Shown in pieces: positions 8,945-17,041 of a DNA stretch of 64,000 bases. The translations under genes and the position numbers were made by a program. The stretch lies in contig NZ_CP024047.1 of assembly GCF_003430825.1 (NCBI RefSeq), positions 1,426,001 through 1,490,000 of the forward strand, read 5' to 3'. This DNA is from Natrarchaeobaculum sulfurireducens. Lineage in GTDB: Archaea; Halobacteriota; Halobacteria; Halobacteriales; Natrialbaceae. Positions within the stretch are counted from its first letter, which is position 1. Each line of letters begins with the position of its first letter. The notes under the pieces were generated by a model that had not been told where the DNA came from, made no database searches, and saw only the letters and a list, made by a program, of their open reading frames with translations.

Positions 8945-10846
8945 TCAGTCGTCGATCGGCGCTGCACTCGAGAGCGCTTCGTCGATCTCGGCGTCTTCCA
9001 TCTTCTCGACTAGGGCGTCGATCACGTCCTCGCGCTTTCCTTTGACGAACTTGATCGAGCCGACAACGAGGTGACCGCCACCGGAGACGCCGCCGCCTGG
9101 AACCTCCTCCTCGAGTTCCGAGACCATCCGCGGAATGTCGAGGCGAACGCCGTCACTGCGCAACACGGCGAAGTCGGGACCGTAGCCGACAGTGATGACC
9201 GGGTCGCCAGTCTCTTCGATCTTGCGGTCGTGGATCTCACCCGTCGTCTTGCCCGGTGCGGGGAACGTAAAGCGGTGAGCGAAGTTCTCGACGTCGATCC
9301 GGTAGAGGTGAGCACCGTTGTCCAGATCCTCGTGTTCTAGATGGGCCATCGCGGCGTCGAGTTGCTCGTCGACTTCCTCGCGGGCGCGTTCGGCGAAGAA
9401 CTCGATGAGTTCCTCGTGGCGCTCGTCGTCGTCGCTGTCGACCTGGAGGACGTCCTGGATGAGCTGATCGCCGGAGTTGTATCGCAGCCAGAAAGCAGCG
9501 TAGTCGAGTGCCTCGCTAACGTCCTGAAGCCGCTCCTCGTCGAAGCCTTCCTCGGCGGCGAGCTCGAGGTAGTCGCCCATCGCATCGGCTTTCGAGCGGT
9601 CCGAGAGACCGGCGACGGCGGGGACGTGACGAAGTTCGTCGGTGAGGTCGGGGTAAATCATCCGCGCGAGTTCGACACAGCACATTCCCGTCGTGATGCG
9701 GTAATCCTCGTCGTGGAGGTACGGGTTGACGTGGGCGTCGAGCAGATCTTCGACGGCCTCGGGGTCGGGGTGGTGGTGGTCGACGACGGCGATGGGGATG
9801 TCGTAGTGAGCCAGCGTCTCGTAGGCTGGTACGTCCTCTGCAGTCGAACCGTTGTCGAGCATCAACAACAACGGCAGTTGCTGACCGTGTTTCTCGCGGT
9901 CCTCGAGGGCGAAGTTGAGGTCGCGGGTGGCGTCTTCCATCTCGTAGAACGGTGCCTTCGCGGGCAGTCGCTTGACGAGGTGGCGTGGGGCGTCGTCGTT
10001 TTCGTGGACGTCCGCGATGAACCGCTCGAGGGCGATCTGGACGGGGACGGCCGCACACATGCCGTCGCCGTCGGCGTGGTGGCGAACGCGGATCGGGCGA
10101 CCCTCGAGTACGGTTCGACGGAGCAGTTGTGCGACTTCTTTGAGGTCCGGTCGGAGCTTCTCGAACGCCGGCCAGTCGATCAGCGGCTCGACGTCGTGCG
10201 GTTCGGCGCGCGCTTCGATCGCTGCCTCGATACGCTCGCGGGCGTCGGCTGCGACGTCGTCGTCGAGTTTCGAGAGGCCGTCGACCTCGATCTGGACGGA
10301 CCCGTCGCGGTGTTCCGGGGTGCCAGTGATCCGGACGACGTCGCCGACTTCGACCTGTGGGTAGGCTCGAACGCCTGCCTCTTCGAAGGCGGCACAGGGA
10401 ACGACGCCGTACTCATCGGCGATGTGGAAGATGGTCGGGCCACCGGTCTGTTTGACCTGGACGACCTCGCCTTCGAGGTGGATCTGCTCGCCGACGTTGG
10501 CCTCGAGTCGGTCGGTTCCGGTCAGGGCGTAGTCGTGAGAGACCGCCTGGACGGCGTAGTCGTCGACGTCGATCGGCTCGAAGGCGACGTCGCCGTTGTC
10601 GCGAACGGTTTCGAGTTCGACGACGAGTTCATCGCCGACGGCGTAGGTGCCCTCGAGGACGGATTCGTGGACGAGCCCCGAGACCTCGTCGGAGAGATCG
10701 ACGAAGACGCCGTAGTCGACGATGCCGTTGATCTCGGCGAGATACGGCGTGTCGTGGGAGATGTCATCAACAGTACAGTCTGAATCAAGATCGTAGACGA
10801 CGGAATACCCGTCGTCGCCGGAATTCCCGGCGGACTCACGCGTCAT
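8945..10846 (-). CDS. recJ: RecJ-like single-strand exonuclease (S1/OB-DHH-DHHA1)
   Basis: A 633-residue archaeal RecJ/GAN family phosphoesterase. In order it has an N-terminal S1/OB fold (YGVFVDLSDEVSGLVHESVL, about 45-64), a second OB-like region (about 118-190), the DHH domain with RHHADGDGMCAA (about 255-266) and AVVDHHHPDPEAVE (Asp-His-His 356-358), and a DHHA1 domain whose glycine-rich end GGGVSGGGHLVVGS is near the C-terminus. It should degrade single-stranded DNA or RNA in repair or at the replisome. The ATG at 10846 is chosen because a GGGAG Shine-Dalgarno stands 5 bases upstream. An upstream in-frame TTG adds only a basic stub. Confidence 0.92.
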   Translation of the reverse strand: MTRESAGNSGDDGYSVVYDLDSDCTVDDISHDTPYLAEINGIVDYGVFVDLSDEVSGLVHESVLEGTYAVGDELVVELETVRDNGDVAFEPIDVDDYAVQAVSHDYALTGTDRLEANVGEQIHLEGEVVQVKQTGGPTIFHIADEYGVVPCAAFEEAGVRAYPQVEVGDVVRITGTPEHRDGSVQIEVDGLSKLDDDVAADARERIEAAIEARAEPHDVEPLIDWPAFEKLRPDLKEVAQLLRRTVLEGRPIRVRHHADGDGMCAAVPVQIALERFIADVHENDDAPRHLVKRLPAKAPFYEMEDATRDLNFALEDREKHGQQLPLLLMLDNGSTAEDVPAYETLAHYDIPIAVVDHHHPDPEAVEDLLDAHVNPYLHDEDYRITTGMCCVELARMIYPDLTDELRHVPAVAGLSDRSKADAMGDYLELAAEEGFDEERLQDVSEALDYAAFWLRYNSGDQLIQDVLQVDSDDDERHEELIEFFAERAREEVDEQLDAAMAHLEHEDLDNGAHLYRIDVENFAHRFTFPAPGKTTGEIHDRKIEETGDPVITVGYGPDFAVLRSDGVRLDIPRMVSELEEEVPGGGVSGGGHLVVGSIKFVKGKREDVIDALVEKMEDAEIDEALSSAAPIDD

Positions 10847-10851
10847 CGTAG

Positions 10852-10856
10852 CTCCC
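10852..10856 (-). promoter_or_regulatory. Shine-Dalgarno site of recJ
   Basis: GGGAG on the minus strand, 5 bases before the ATG at 10846; decides the start against the upstream TTG. Confidence 0.55.
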
Positions 10857-11044
10857 TTTTTGCGGTGGTCGCGTATAACCCTTGTCAAGAAGCGAGACGC
10901 GCCTCAGAAAGGGAACCGGAAGACGGCGTTTCGATAGGGGAGCTGGCGTTTGGGTACGGGTCCGACTGATCGATCCGCTGGTCGTCGCGTGCGACGGCGG
11001 CTGGCATCGGAACGTTTAGCAACCGCAAGCACCGACAATCTGCT

Positions 11045-11542
11045 ATGGGGTTGCTCGACGCGCTGTTTCGCTCGAACGAGATCCTCGGCATCGCCGAGGA
11101 GACCCTCGAGTTTGCCCTCGAATCCTCGGAGGCGACCCATCCACACGAGTATATGGGCTTTCTGCGAGGAACGGAGGCGGACGAACTCGGGCTCGACCAG
11201 GACGGCCTCGTCATCACGGACATTCTGGTCGTCCCGGGAACGGAGGTCAACAGCGTCAGCGCGACGGTGCGGACGAGCCAGATTCCGAACGACGTCAAGG
11301 CACTCGGCAGCGTCCACTCCCACCCAAACGGCGTGATCGAACCCAGCGGCGCGGACCTCGGAACGTTCGGCCGGGGGAGCGTCCACATCATCATCGGCGC
11401 GCCGTACCGACGGAACGACTGGCGAGCGTTCGACTCCGAGGGCAAACCGACGACCCTGAACGTCCTCGACGTCGAACTGCCGGACGAAGAGGAGTTTTTC
11501 GATTTTACCCAAGACGACATCGACGAGGATCTACGGCGATGA
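11045..11542 (+). CDS. JAMM/MPN+ metalloprotease (putative desampylase)
   Basis: A 165-residue JAMM domain protein with an intact zinc-protease signature: Glu35, then His91-Ser-His93 followed after seven residues by Ser101 and Asp104. JAMM proteases in haloarchaea remove ubiquitin-like SAMP modifiers from proteins or from molybdopterin synthase and thiolation intermediates. This one probably has such an isopeptidase role. A TATA-like CGTTTAG lies about 28 bases before the ATG. It is divergent from recJ and is followed by ribL. The two known Haloferax JAMM proteins differ in activity, and I cannot say which this one matches. Confidence 0.85.
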   Translation: MGLLDALFRSNEILGIAEETLEFALESSEATHPHEYMGFLRGTEADELGLDQDGLVITDILVVPGTEVNSVSATVRTSQIPNDVKALGSVHSHPNGVIEPSGADLGTFGRGSVHIIIGAPYRRNDWRAFDSEGKPTTLNVLDVELPDEEEFFDFTQDDIDEDLRR

Positions 11543-11633
11543 CGACAGGATCGACTCACCCGCTCGAGCGACGACACGGCCACCGCGAACTGCCATCTGA
11601 CTACCGGGCGACAGCAGCTGTACCCACGGCGAC

Positions 11634-11640
11634 GAGGAGG
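11634..11640 (+). promoter_or_regulatory. strong Shine-Dalgarno for the GTG start of ribL
   Basis: GAGGAGG stands 5 bases before the GTG at 11646. It fixes this GTG as the start codon of the FAD synthase gene. Confidence 0.7.
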
Positions 11641-11645
11641 CAGTC

Positions 11646-12077
11646 GTGACCCGGACCGTCATCGCCCAGGGGACGTTCGACATCGTTCATCCGGGCCACG
11701 TTCACTACCTCGAGGAAGCGGCGGCGATGGGGGACGAACTCTACGTCATCGTCGCCCGCCGATCGAACGTCGATCACAAGGAAGCGCCCATCTGCCCCGC
11801 GACGCAGCGACGGGAGGTGATCGGCGGGCTCGAGGCCGTCGACGAAGCCATCCTCGGCCACGAAGCGGACATCTTCGTCCCGATCGAAGAACTCGAGCCT
11901 GACGTGATTGCGCTGGGCCACGACCAACACCACGACGCGGAGGCCATCGAATCGGAACTCGAGCGCCGCGGGATCGACTGCGAAGTTAGACGCGTCAGCG
12001 GCCGTGAACCCGCCACGGAGGACGAAATCCTCTCGACACGACTCATCATCGATCGGATTCTCGAGCGTCGGGGTTGA
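11646..12077 (+). CDS. ribL: FAD synthase (archaeal RibL-type nucleotidyltransferase)
   Basis: A 143-residue member of the HxGH nucleotidyltransferase superfamily, with [14 protein letters not shown] at residues 9-22 (His15, Gly17, His18) and a C-terminal STRLIIDRI in place of the usual ISSTxIR. The size and motifs fit archaeal FAD synthase RibL, which adenylates FMN with ATP. Glycerol-3-phosphate or other cytidylyltransferase activity is less likely but cannot be excluded. The start is a GTG with a strong Shine-Dalgarno. The gene lies 103 bases behind the JAMM gene, probably on the same transcript. Confidence 0.8.
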   Translation: MTRTVIAQGTFDIVHPGHVHYLEEAAAMGDELYVIVARRSNVDHKEAPICPATQRREVIGGLEAVDEAILGHEADIFVPIEELEPDVIALGHDQHHDAEAIESELERRGIDCEVRRVSGREPATEDEILSTRLIIDRILERRG

Positions 12078-12325
12078 GTCGGTCGCCGCTCCAGGGAGGT
12101 TACGATATCCAACGTAGCTAGCGGCGATATTTGCCAGTACCGACGACACCACGCCGACCTCACTGCCCGTCAAACGACGGGTAGGCGGCGCTATCGGGAG
12201 ATCACTCGAGTGTGGCTATCGACCTGCGGCAACCGTTTCCTCTATCTGCCCTAAACACCGAAATTTGCCGCCGAGAGGGCCTGTAACCCGCATACTTTTG
12301 ATTGTGCAGTCCTGATCGATGAGAC

Positions 12326-13738
12326 ATGGAGTTGGACCCAACACGACGGACGTTTCTCGCGGGAAGTGCAACGGCTGGCGTCATCGCCGTTGCCGGTTGT
12401 ACCGGCGGCGAGGAGGACCCGGAGCCCGACCCCGATGAAGACGAGGATCACGACGACCCGGACGATCACGACGACGAGCACACTGACGAAGAGCCAGACG
12501 ACGAACCGGACGACGACGCAACCGCCCAGTATGAGATCTGGGCGCTCGATCAGGGCCGAGATAACATTCACATTTACGAGCCGGGCGACGGGGACGACGA
12601 GTTCGACCACGTCGAGGAGATCGACGTCAACGGTTTCGAAGACGTCCCGGACGAAGGCGTCGTGCCCCACATGATGGACTTCAGTTCCGACTACGAGTAC
12701 GCGGCCATCGCCTGTACGGCCGGAGGCGGTCAGGGGGCCGGAACACTCGTTTTCCGAACCGAAGACCGAGAACTCGTTGGTGTGATCGACACCGGACCCG
12801 GCTCACACATGGCCTCGTTCGATCCGTCCGACGAGTACCTCCACGTCGACGTCATGGGCGACCGGAAGATCGTCCGCGTCGATGCCGACCTCGAGGACGA
12901 GACGTTCGAGGTCGTCGACTACATCGAGATCCACGAGAGCGACGTCGTCGCCGAAGCCGGGATCGACTCCGGCGAACCGATCTGTCATCAGTACGACGGA
13001 CACGGTCGGACGCTGCACACGCTGGGACCGAGCTACCACGACGGCGCGCTCGTGATCGTCGACCACGACGAGTTCGCGGTCGAACGCGCCTACTCCGGCG
13101 ACGAACTGCCGACTAACTGTGGGACGATGCCCCACCCGACCGAGGACAAGTTCTACCTCACCGCGGGCCTGCCGTCCGATCCCGACGCCGAGGAGGGGAC
13201 GCTCGAATACGAGGGCGTCGGTGACTACTACGTCTACGACACCGCCGAAGACGAGATCCTCGTCGACGGCGAGAGCACCGACGGGATCGACGCCCACGGC
13301 TTCTGGTTCACCCCAGATGGCGAAGAGCTGTGGGTCCTGAACCGCGAGACGAACGACGGCGTCATCGTCGACCCCGAGACCGACGAGGTGATCGAAGAGA
13401 TCGACGCGTACGGCGAGCACCAGTCGGACGATCCTGACGAGCGCGACGCCCCCGACATCATGTGGGCCTCACCGGACGGCGAGTACATGTTCGTCACGCT
13501 CCGCGGCCCGGAACCAGTGTCCGGTGACCCCCACGCTGCGACCGGCGTGATCCCCGGTTTCTCGGTGCTCGACGTCGAGAGCCGCGAGATCGTCGACGTC
13601 ATCGAACCCGATCCGATCGCAGACTACGATGACGAGGACCTCGAGGACGAGTCGATCCACACGCCGGACTTCCACGGAATCGGCGTCCGACCGACAGCGG
13701 AGTTCGACAGCGAGATTCCGAACTCGCCGCCGTTCTAA
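12326..13738 (+). CDS. Tat-exported lipoprotein with YncE-like beta-propeller
   Basis: A 470-residue secreted protein. Residues 1-25 form a Tat signal (RRTFLAGS) ending in a lipobox VAGC with Cys25, so it is lipid-anchored outside the cell. Residues about 27-68 are a linker of Asp, Glu and His. The rest has repeats of the type HMASFDPSDEYLHV, GFWFTPDGEELWVLN and IMWASPDGEYMFVTLRG, as in seven-bladed YncE/YVTN propellers. Ligand or partner is unknown; such proteins may bind metals, quinone or cell-surface partners. A CATACTTTTG promoter element sits about 30 bases before the ATG. Confidence 0.8.
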   Translation: MELDPTRRTFLAGSATAGVIAVAGCTGGEEDPEPDPDEDEDHDDPDDHDDEHTDEEPDDEPDDDATAQYEIWALDQGRDNIHIYEPGDGDDEFDHVEEIDVNGFEDVPDEGVVPHMMDFSSDYEYAAIACTAGGGQGAGTLVFRTEDRELVGVIDTGPGSHMASFDPSDEYLHVDVMGDRKIVRVDADLEDETFEVVDYIEIHESDVVAEAGIDSGEPICHQYDGHGRTLHTLGPSYHDGALVIVDHDEFAVERAYSGDELPTNCGTMPHPTEDKFYLTAGLPSDPDAEEGTLEYEGVGDYYVYDTAEDEILVDGESTDGIDAHGFWFTPDGEELWVLNRETNDGVIVDPETDEVIEEIDAYGEHQSDDPDERDAPDIMWASPDGEYMFVTLRGPEPVSGDPHAATGVIPGFSVLDVESREIVDVIEPDPIADYDDEDLEDESIHTPDFHGIGVRPTAEFDSEIPNSPPF

Positions 13739-13776
13739 TCGACGCAATCCCCCACTCGTCCGAACTGCTGTTGGTC

Positions 13777-13932
13777 TCAGTTTTCGATCGCGATCGGTGG
13801 CGGAAGCCGTAGTGACTCGACCGTGTGTCCCGTCGCGACGAAGTGTTCGATCGCTCGTTCCGACACCTCCTGTTCGGAGTAGCCCTCAGCCGTCGATAGA
13901 TTCCACCCACACTCGAGGCAGTACTTGTACAT
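13777..13932 (-). CDS. small C-C-H-H zinc-binding microprotein
   Basis: A 51-residue protein beginning MYKYCLECGW, with Cys5 and Cys8 as a knuckle and a C-terminal HFVATGH (His30, His36) that could complete a zinc site. This Cys2-His2-like layout with a TGHxxES segment is a recurring haloarchaeal small-protein family of unknown role. It is convergent with the propeller lipoprotein and is otherwise free-standing. The frame has a clear ATG and TGA, and the motif would be hard to get by chance. Confidence 0.7.
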   Translation of the reverse strand: MYKYCLECGWNLSTAEGYSEQEVSERAIEHFVATGHTVESLRLPPPIAIEN

Positions 13933-14133
13933 TCGTTGTTCGGGAGTCCATCCGTGGTAGACAGTAGAAAGGCCGATGCAGGAACTCGAAGGGAACGGTA
14001 CGGACCGCTCGAGATCCGTAAGCGTCGATTACTCGCAGTTTGCGATGAAATTGGTGCTCACGGAAGGATCAACGTGTCACAGTCGAACGCCGTTCGACCA
14101 CGTGAAACGCCGTGAAACGTCGCAGGAATCCCT

Positions 14134-15858
14134 CTATTCTCGCTTTGCAGCCGGATTCGTCACCGCACCGTTAGCTGCCGAATCGAAGTCGCGGCCGTAT
14201 TTCGCCAGCACGCCGCTGTCGTAGGTCGGCTCGGGATCGTACGCCTCGAGTCGTTCGTCGATCTCCTCGTCGGTGAGGTCGACCGACAGCTCGAGGTCGT
14301 CGACGTCGATGGTGACGGTGTCGCCGTCCTCGAGTGCGGCGATGGGGCCGCCATCGAACGCCTCGGGAGCGACGTGGCCGATGGAGAGCCCACGCGTGGC
14401 GCCGGAGAAGCGGCCGTCGGTGAACAGGGCGACGTCGTCGGCGTGACCCTGCCCGGCAACGGCGCTCGTGACGCCGAGCATCTCGCGCATACCGGGGCCA
14501 CCCTGGGGACCTTCGTTGCGGATACAGAGAACGTCGCCTTCCTCGACGTTCCCCTCCTGGACGTAGGCCATCGCGTCTTCTTCCTGCTCGAAGACCCGAA
14601 CGGGGCCCTCGTGATGGAGGTGGTCCTCGCCGGTGATCTTGATGACCGCACCGTCGGGCGCGAGGTTGCCCGTGAGGATACGGATCGCGCCGCGTTCGTG
14701 GATGGGGTCCTCGACAGTATGTAAGAAGTCAGCATCGATGTCAGCAACCCGGGGTGGGTCATCACGCTCGAGCGCTTCGGCCATCGTCTCGCCCGTTACG
14801 GTCAGTGCGTCACCGTAGAGCAGGTCGGCCTCGAGCAGTTCACGGAGGACGACGGGGACGCCGCCGACCTCGTGGAGGTCGTTCATGACTTTCTTCCCGC
14901 CGGGCTGGAGGTCGGCGATCTTCGGGGTCCGGGCACTGATCTCGTTGAAGTCCTCGACCTCGAGATCGATACCGGCTTCGGCGGCGAGTGCGAGCAGATG
15001 GAGGACAGCGTTGGTCGATCCGCCGACAGCGACCTGTAACGCGATCGCGTTCTCGAAGGACTCTCGGGAGAGGAAATCGGAGGGACGAAGGCCGTTCTCG
15101 ACGGCTTCGACGGCGAGTTTTCCGCTCTCGCGGGCGACCGTATAGCGGCCGTGGTGTTCGGCTGGCGGAGACGCCGAGCCAAGCGGCGCGAAGCCGAGCG
15201 CCTCGGAGATCGACGACATCGTGTTCGCGGTGAACATGCCGCCACAGGAGCCCGCACCGGGGCAGGCGTGACGTTCCATCTCGTCGAGTTCTTCCTCGGA
15301 CATCTCGCCGTCGGCGACGGCGCCGACGCCCTCGAAGACGTTCTGGATGGTGACCTCGCGGCCGTCGTGTTCGCCGGGCATGATCGAACCGCCGTAGAGG
15401 AAGACGCTCGGGAGATCGGTGCGGATGGCGGCCATCATCATGCCGGGCATGTTCTTGTCACAGCCGCCGATCGTCACGAGGCCATCCATGCGTTCGCCGA
15501 AGGCGACCAGTTCGACGGAGTCGGTGATCACTTCGCGGGAGATCAACGACGCTTTCATTCCCTCGGTGCCCATCGAGATCGCATCGGAGATGGTGATCGT
15601 CCCGAACTCGATCGGCATGCCGCCGGCCTCGTCGACGCCCTCGATGGCCGACTCGGCGACGTCGTCTAAGTGAACGTTACACGGTGTGATATCCGCCGCG
15701 GGGTTTGCCACGCCGATCATCGGCGAGGAGAGGTCGTCGTCGTCGAAGCCCATCGCCCGGAACATCGCCCGGTGTGGAGCTTTCTCGGCGCCCTGGGTCA
15801 CCTCGTGGCTCTGTAGGCTCTCGTCTTTACCGTAATCGAACGGATCATCGCTGCTCAT
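14134..15858 (-). CDS. ilvD: dihydroxy-acid dehydratase
   Basis: A 574-residue Fe-S dehydratase that converts 2,3-dihydroxy-3-methylbutyrate or -valerate to the 2-keto acids in valine, isoleucine, leucine and pantothenate synthesis. The cluster cysteines are visible: Cys60 (DITPCNVHL), Cys133 (GGCDKNMPG) and Cys205 ([14 protein letters not shown]). The C-terminal [19 protein letters not shown] is also typical. The ATG at 15858 has a minus-strand TAACTTATGA box centred 28 bases upstream. A longer frame from 15918 is rejected because its 20 added residues are not family-like. Not clustered with other ilv genes here. Confidence 0.95.
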   Translation of the reverse strand: MSSDDPFDYGKDESLQSHEVTQGAEKAPHRAMFRAMGFDDDDLSSPMIGVANPAADITPCNVHLDDVAESAIEGVDEAGGMPIEFGTITISDAISMGTEGMKASLISREVITDSVELVAFGERMDGLVTIGGCDKNMPGMMMAAIRTDLPSVFLYGGSIMPGEHDGREVTIQNVFEGVGAVADGEMSEEELDEMERHACPGAGSCGGMFTANTMSSISEALGFAPLGSASPPAEHHGRYTVARESGKLAVEAVENGLRPSDFLSRESFENAIALQVAVGGSTNAVLHLLALAAEAGIDLEVEDFNEISARTPKIADLQPGGKKVMNDLHEVGGVPVVLRELLEADLLYGDALTVTGETMAEALERDDPPRVADIDADFLHTVEDPIHERGAIRILTGNLAPDGAVIKITGEDHLHHEGPVRVFEQEEDAMAYVQEGNVEEGDVLCIRNEGPQGGPGMREMLGVTSAVAGQGHADDVALFTDGRFSGATRGLSIGHVAPEAFDGGPIAALEDGDTVTIDVDDLELSVDLTDEEIDERLEAYDPEPTYDSGVLAKYGRDFDSAANGAVTNPAAKRE

Positions 15859-16020
15859 GCACGGATCTTGGGACGGGCCATCATAAGTTACCCTTTCTTG
15901 GCGGAGTTTGTAGTTCACATCTCACATGATGCCGAGCGTCACTGTCGTCACGTAACGGTCGCTTCTCATTGAGTAGGAATATCCTGTGACCTCTTGTCCG
16001 ATCTGTTCGGATCTCTACTC

Positions 16021-16638
16021 ATGAAGGGTCAGCTAAGGGATAAGTTCACGGAAGATAATGACGGGCAACGGAATTTGCGAGCAGAGATAGCAGTTAGCAC
16101 AGGCCATTGCCCCTGTCCATTAGAAGAGATCAGCAACAGTTCAGTTATCTCGCATAAGATACTGGGCGATTGCTGTCACATCCTTGCAGAGGGAGGACGA
16201 GACGAGCCATGTCCTGAGCAAGTACAGACTGACGTATCGCCGGAGTGTCTCTGTGCCGTGTTTATGGATTACAACTGCGTACCGATCCTGGAAGGGACAC
16301 GAGACGACGGCATCGTAATTAGCACCTATCTCCCGAATCGGGACGTCCTAAAGGATATCGTGAGTGATCTGCGGGAAGTCGCCGATGACGTCTCGTTGAG
16401 GCGGCTCTCGGTACCGACTGACCGGGAGACGAGCGACGTCAGATCTGTCAACCTTTCGGTGTTGACCGAACACGAACAACACACGCTGACAGTGGCGATC
16501 GAATCGGGGTACTACAGTTCCCCCCGACAGATCAGTTTCGACGAGTTGGCCTCGAAACTCGAGGTCTCGAAATCGAGCCTCTCGCAACGACTCAGTTCTG
16601 CCGAATCGAAGCTTCTTCTGGACCTCCTCGAGCGGTAA
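16021..16638 (+). CDS. dmsR: Bat/HTH_10-type regulator of the DMSO reductase operon (DmsR-like)
   Basis: A 205-residue cytoplasmic regulator. The C-terminal part (LTEHEQHTLTVAIESGYYSS onward, with FDELASKLEVSKSSLSQRL) is the helix-turn-helix of the bacterio-opsin activator type. The N-terminal part holds eight cysteines (30, 32, 51, 52, 64, 76, 78, 86), suggesting metal, Fe-S or redox sensing. It stands just ahead of dmsEABCD on the same strand, as in the dmsREABCD locus known in Halobacterium. Base composition is visibly less GC-rich than in its neighbours. The ATG at 16021 is preferred to a TTG at 15994; no clear TATA box is seen at 27 bases. Confidence 0.8.
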   Translation: MKGQLRDKFTEDNDGQRNLRAEIAVSTGHCPCPLEEISNSSVISHKILGDCCHILAEGGRDEPCPEQVQTDVSPECLCAVFMDYNCVPILEGTRDDGIVISTYLPNRDVLKDIVSDLREVADDVSLRRLSVPTDRETSDVRSVNLSVLTEHEQHTLTVAIESGYYSSPRQISFDELASKLEVSKSSLSQRLSSAESKLLLDLLER

Positions 16639-16709
16639 CTTTCGTTTCGACGTTGCAGCAGGCTGTGGGTCCTGTTCGTTATCTCCAATCCATCGTTCCG
16701 ATCAGATGC

Positions 16710-16717
16710 TTATAAAG
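16710..16717 (+). promoter_or_regulatory. TATA box of the dmsEABCD operon
   Basis: TTATAAAG in the 142-base gap between dmsR and dmsE. A transcript starting about 26 bases later would have a leader of roughly 40 bases carrying a GGAGGG ribosome site (16770-16775) 5 bases before the dmsE ATG. The separate promoter allows DmsR to control the structural genes. Confidence 0.6.
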
Positions 16718-16780
16718 TGCTAAATTGTTCGCCAACGGGCGGAGGGCCGAATCGATCGTAGGAGTAACTGGAGGGTGCCA

Positions 16781-17041
16781 ATGGAAAACGAACCGAGTCA
16801 AGCGGCGATCGTCGGGGACGTCGACGGGATCGACCCCTCGATATGGGGAGAGACTGCCGACGAGATACTCGACCTGGGACCGCACGATGCGGAGCTCGGG
16901 AAACGGATGAGTCGTGACGCCGTTCGCGTGACTCTCGGACACCTGTCCGAAGCGGCGTTCTACGAGAAGTACCACGATGTCGTGGTCGACGAGTTCGGCA
17001 TTGACGAACGACCGGTAGGAGGAGACGATACACATGAGTGA
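16781..17041 (+). CDS. dmsE: DmsE-like small protein of the DMSO reductase operon
   Basis: An 86-residue acidic protein without cysteines, opening the structural-gene operon. DPSIWGETADEILDLGPHDAELG and the following helix are characteristic of small haloarchaeal proteins encoded just before DmsA (sometimes annotated as a ferredoxin N-terminal domain). It may be a small subunit or assembly factor; no function can be read from it. GGAGGG stands 5 bases before the ATG at 16781 and decides this start over a GTG at 16775. It overlaps dmsA by 8 bases. Confidence 0.65.
   Translation: MENEPSQAAIVGDVDGIDPSIWGETADEILDLGPHDAELGKRMSRDAVRVTLGHLSEAAFYEKYHDVVVDEFGIDERPVGGDDTHE

Noticed and set aside
11539-11649. 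36-residue frame overlapping the JAMM stop (ATGA) and ending at the ribL start
   Set aside because: Basic, low-complexity translation without family character; the strong Shine-Dalgarno inside it serves the ribL GTG.
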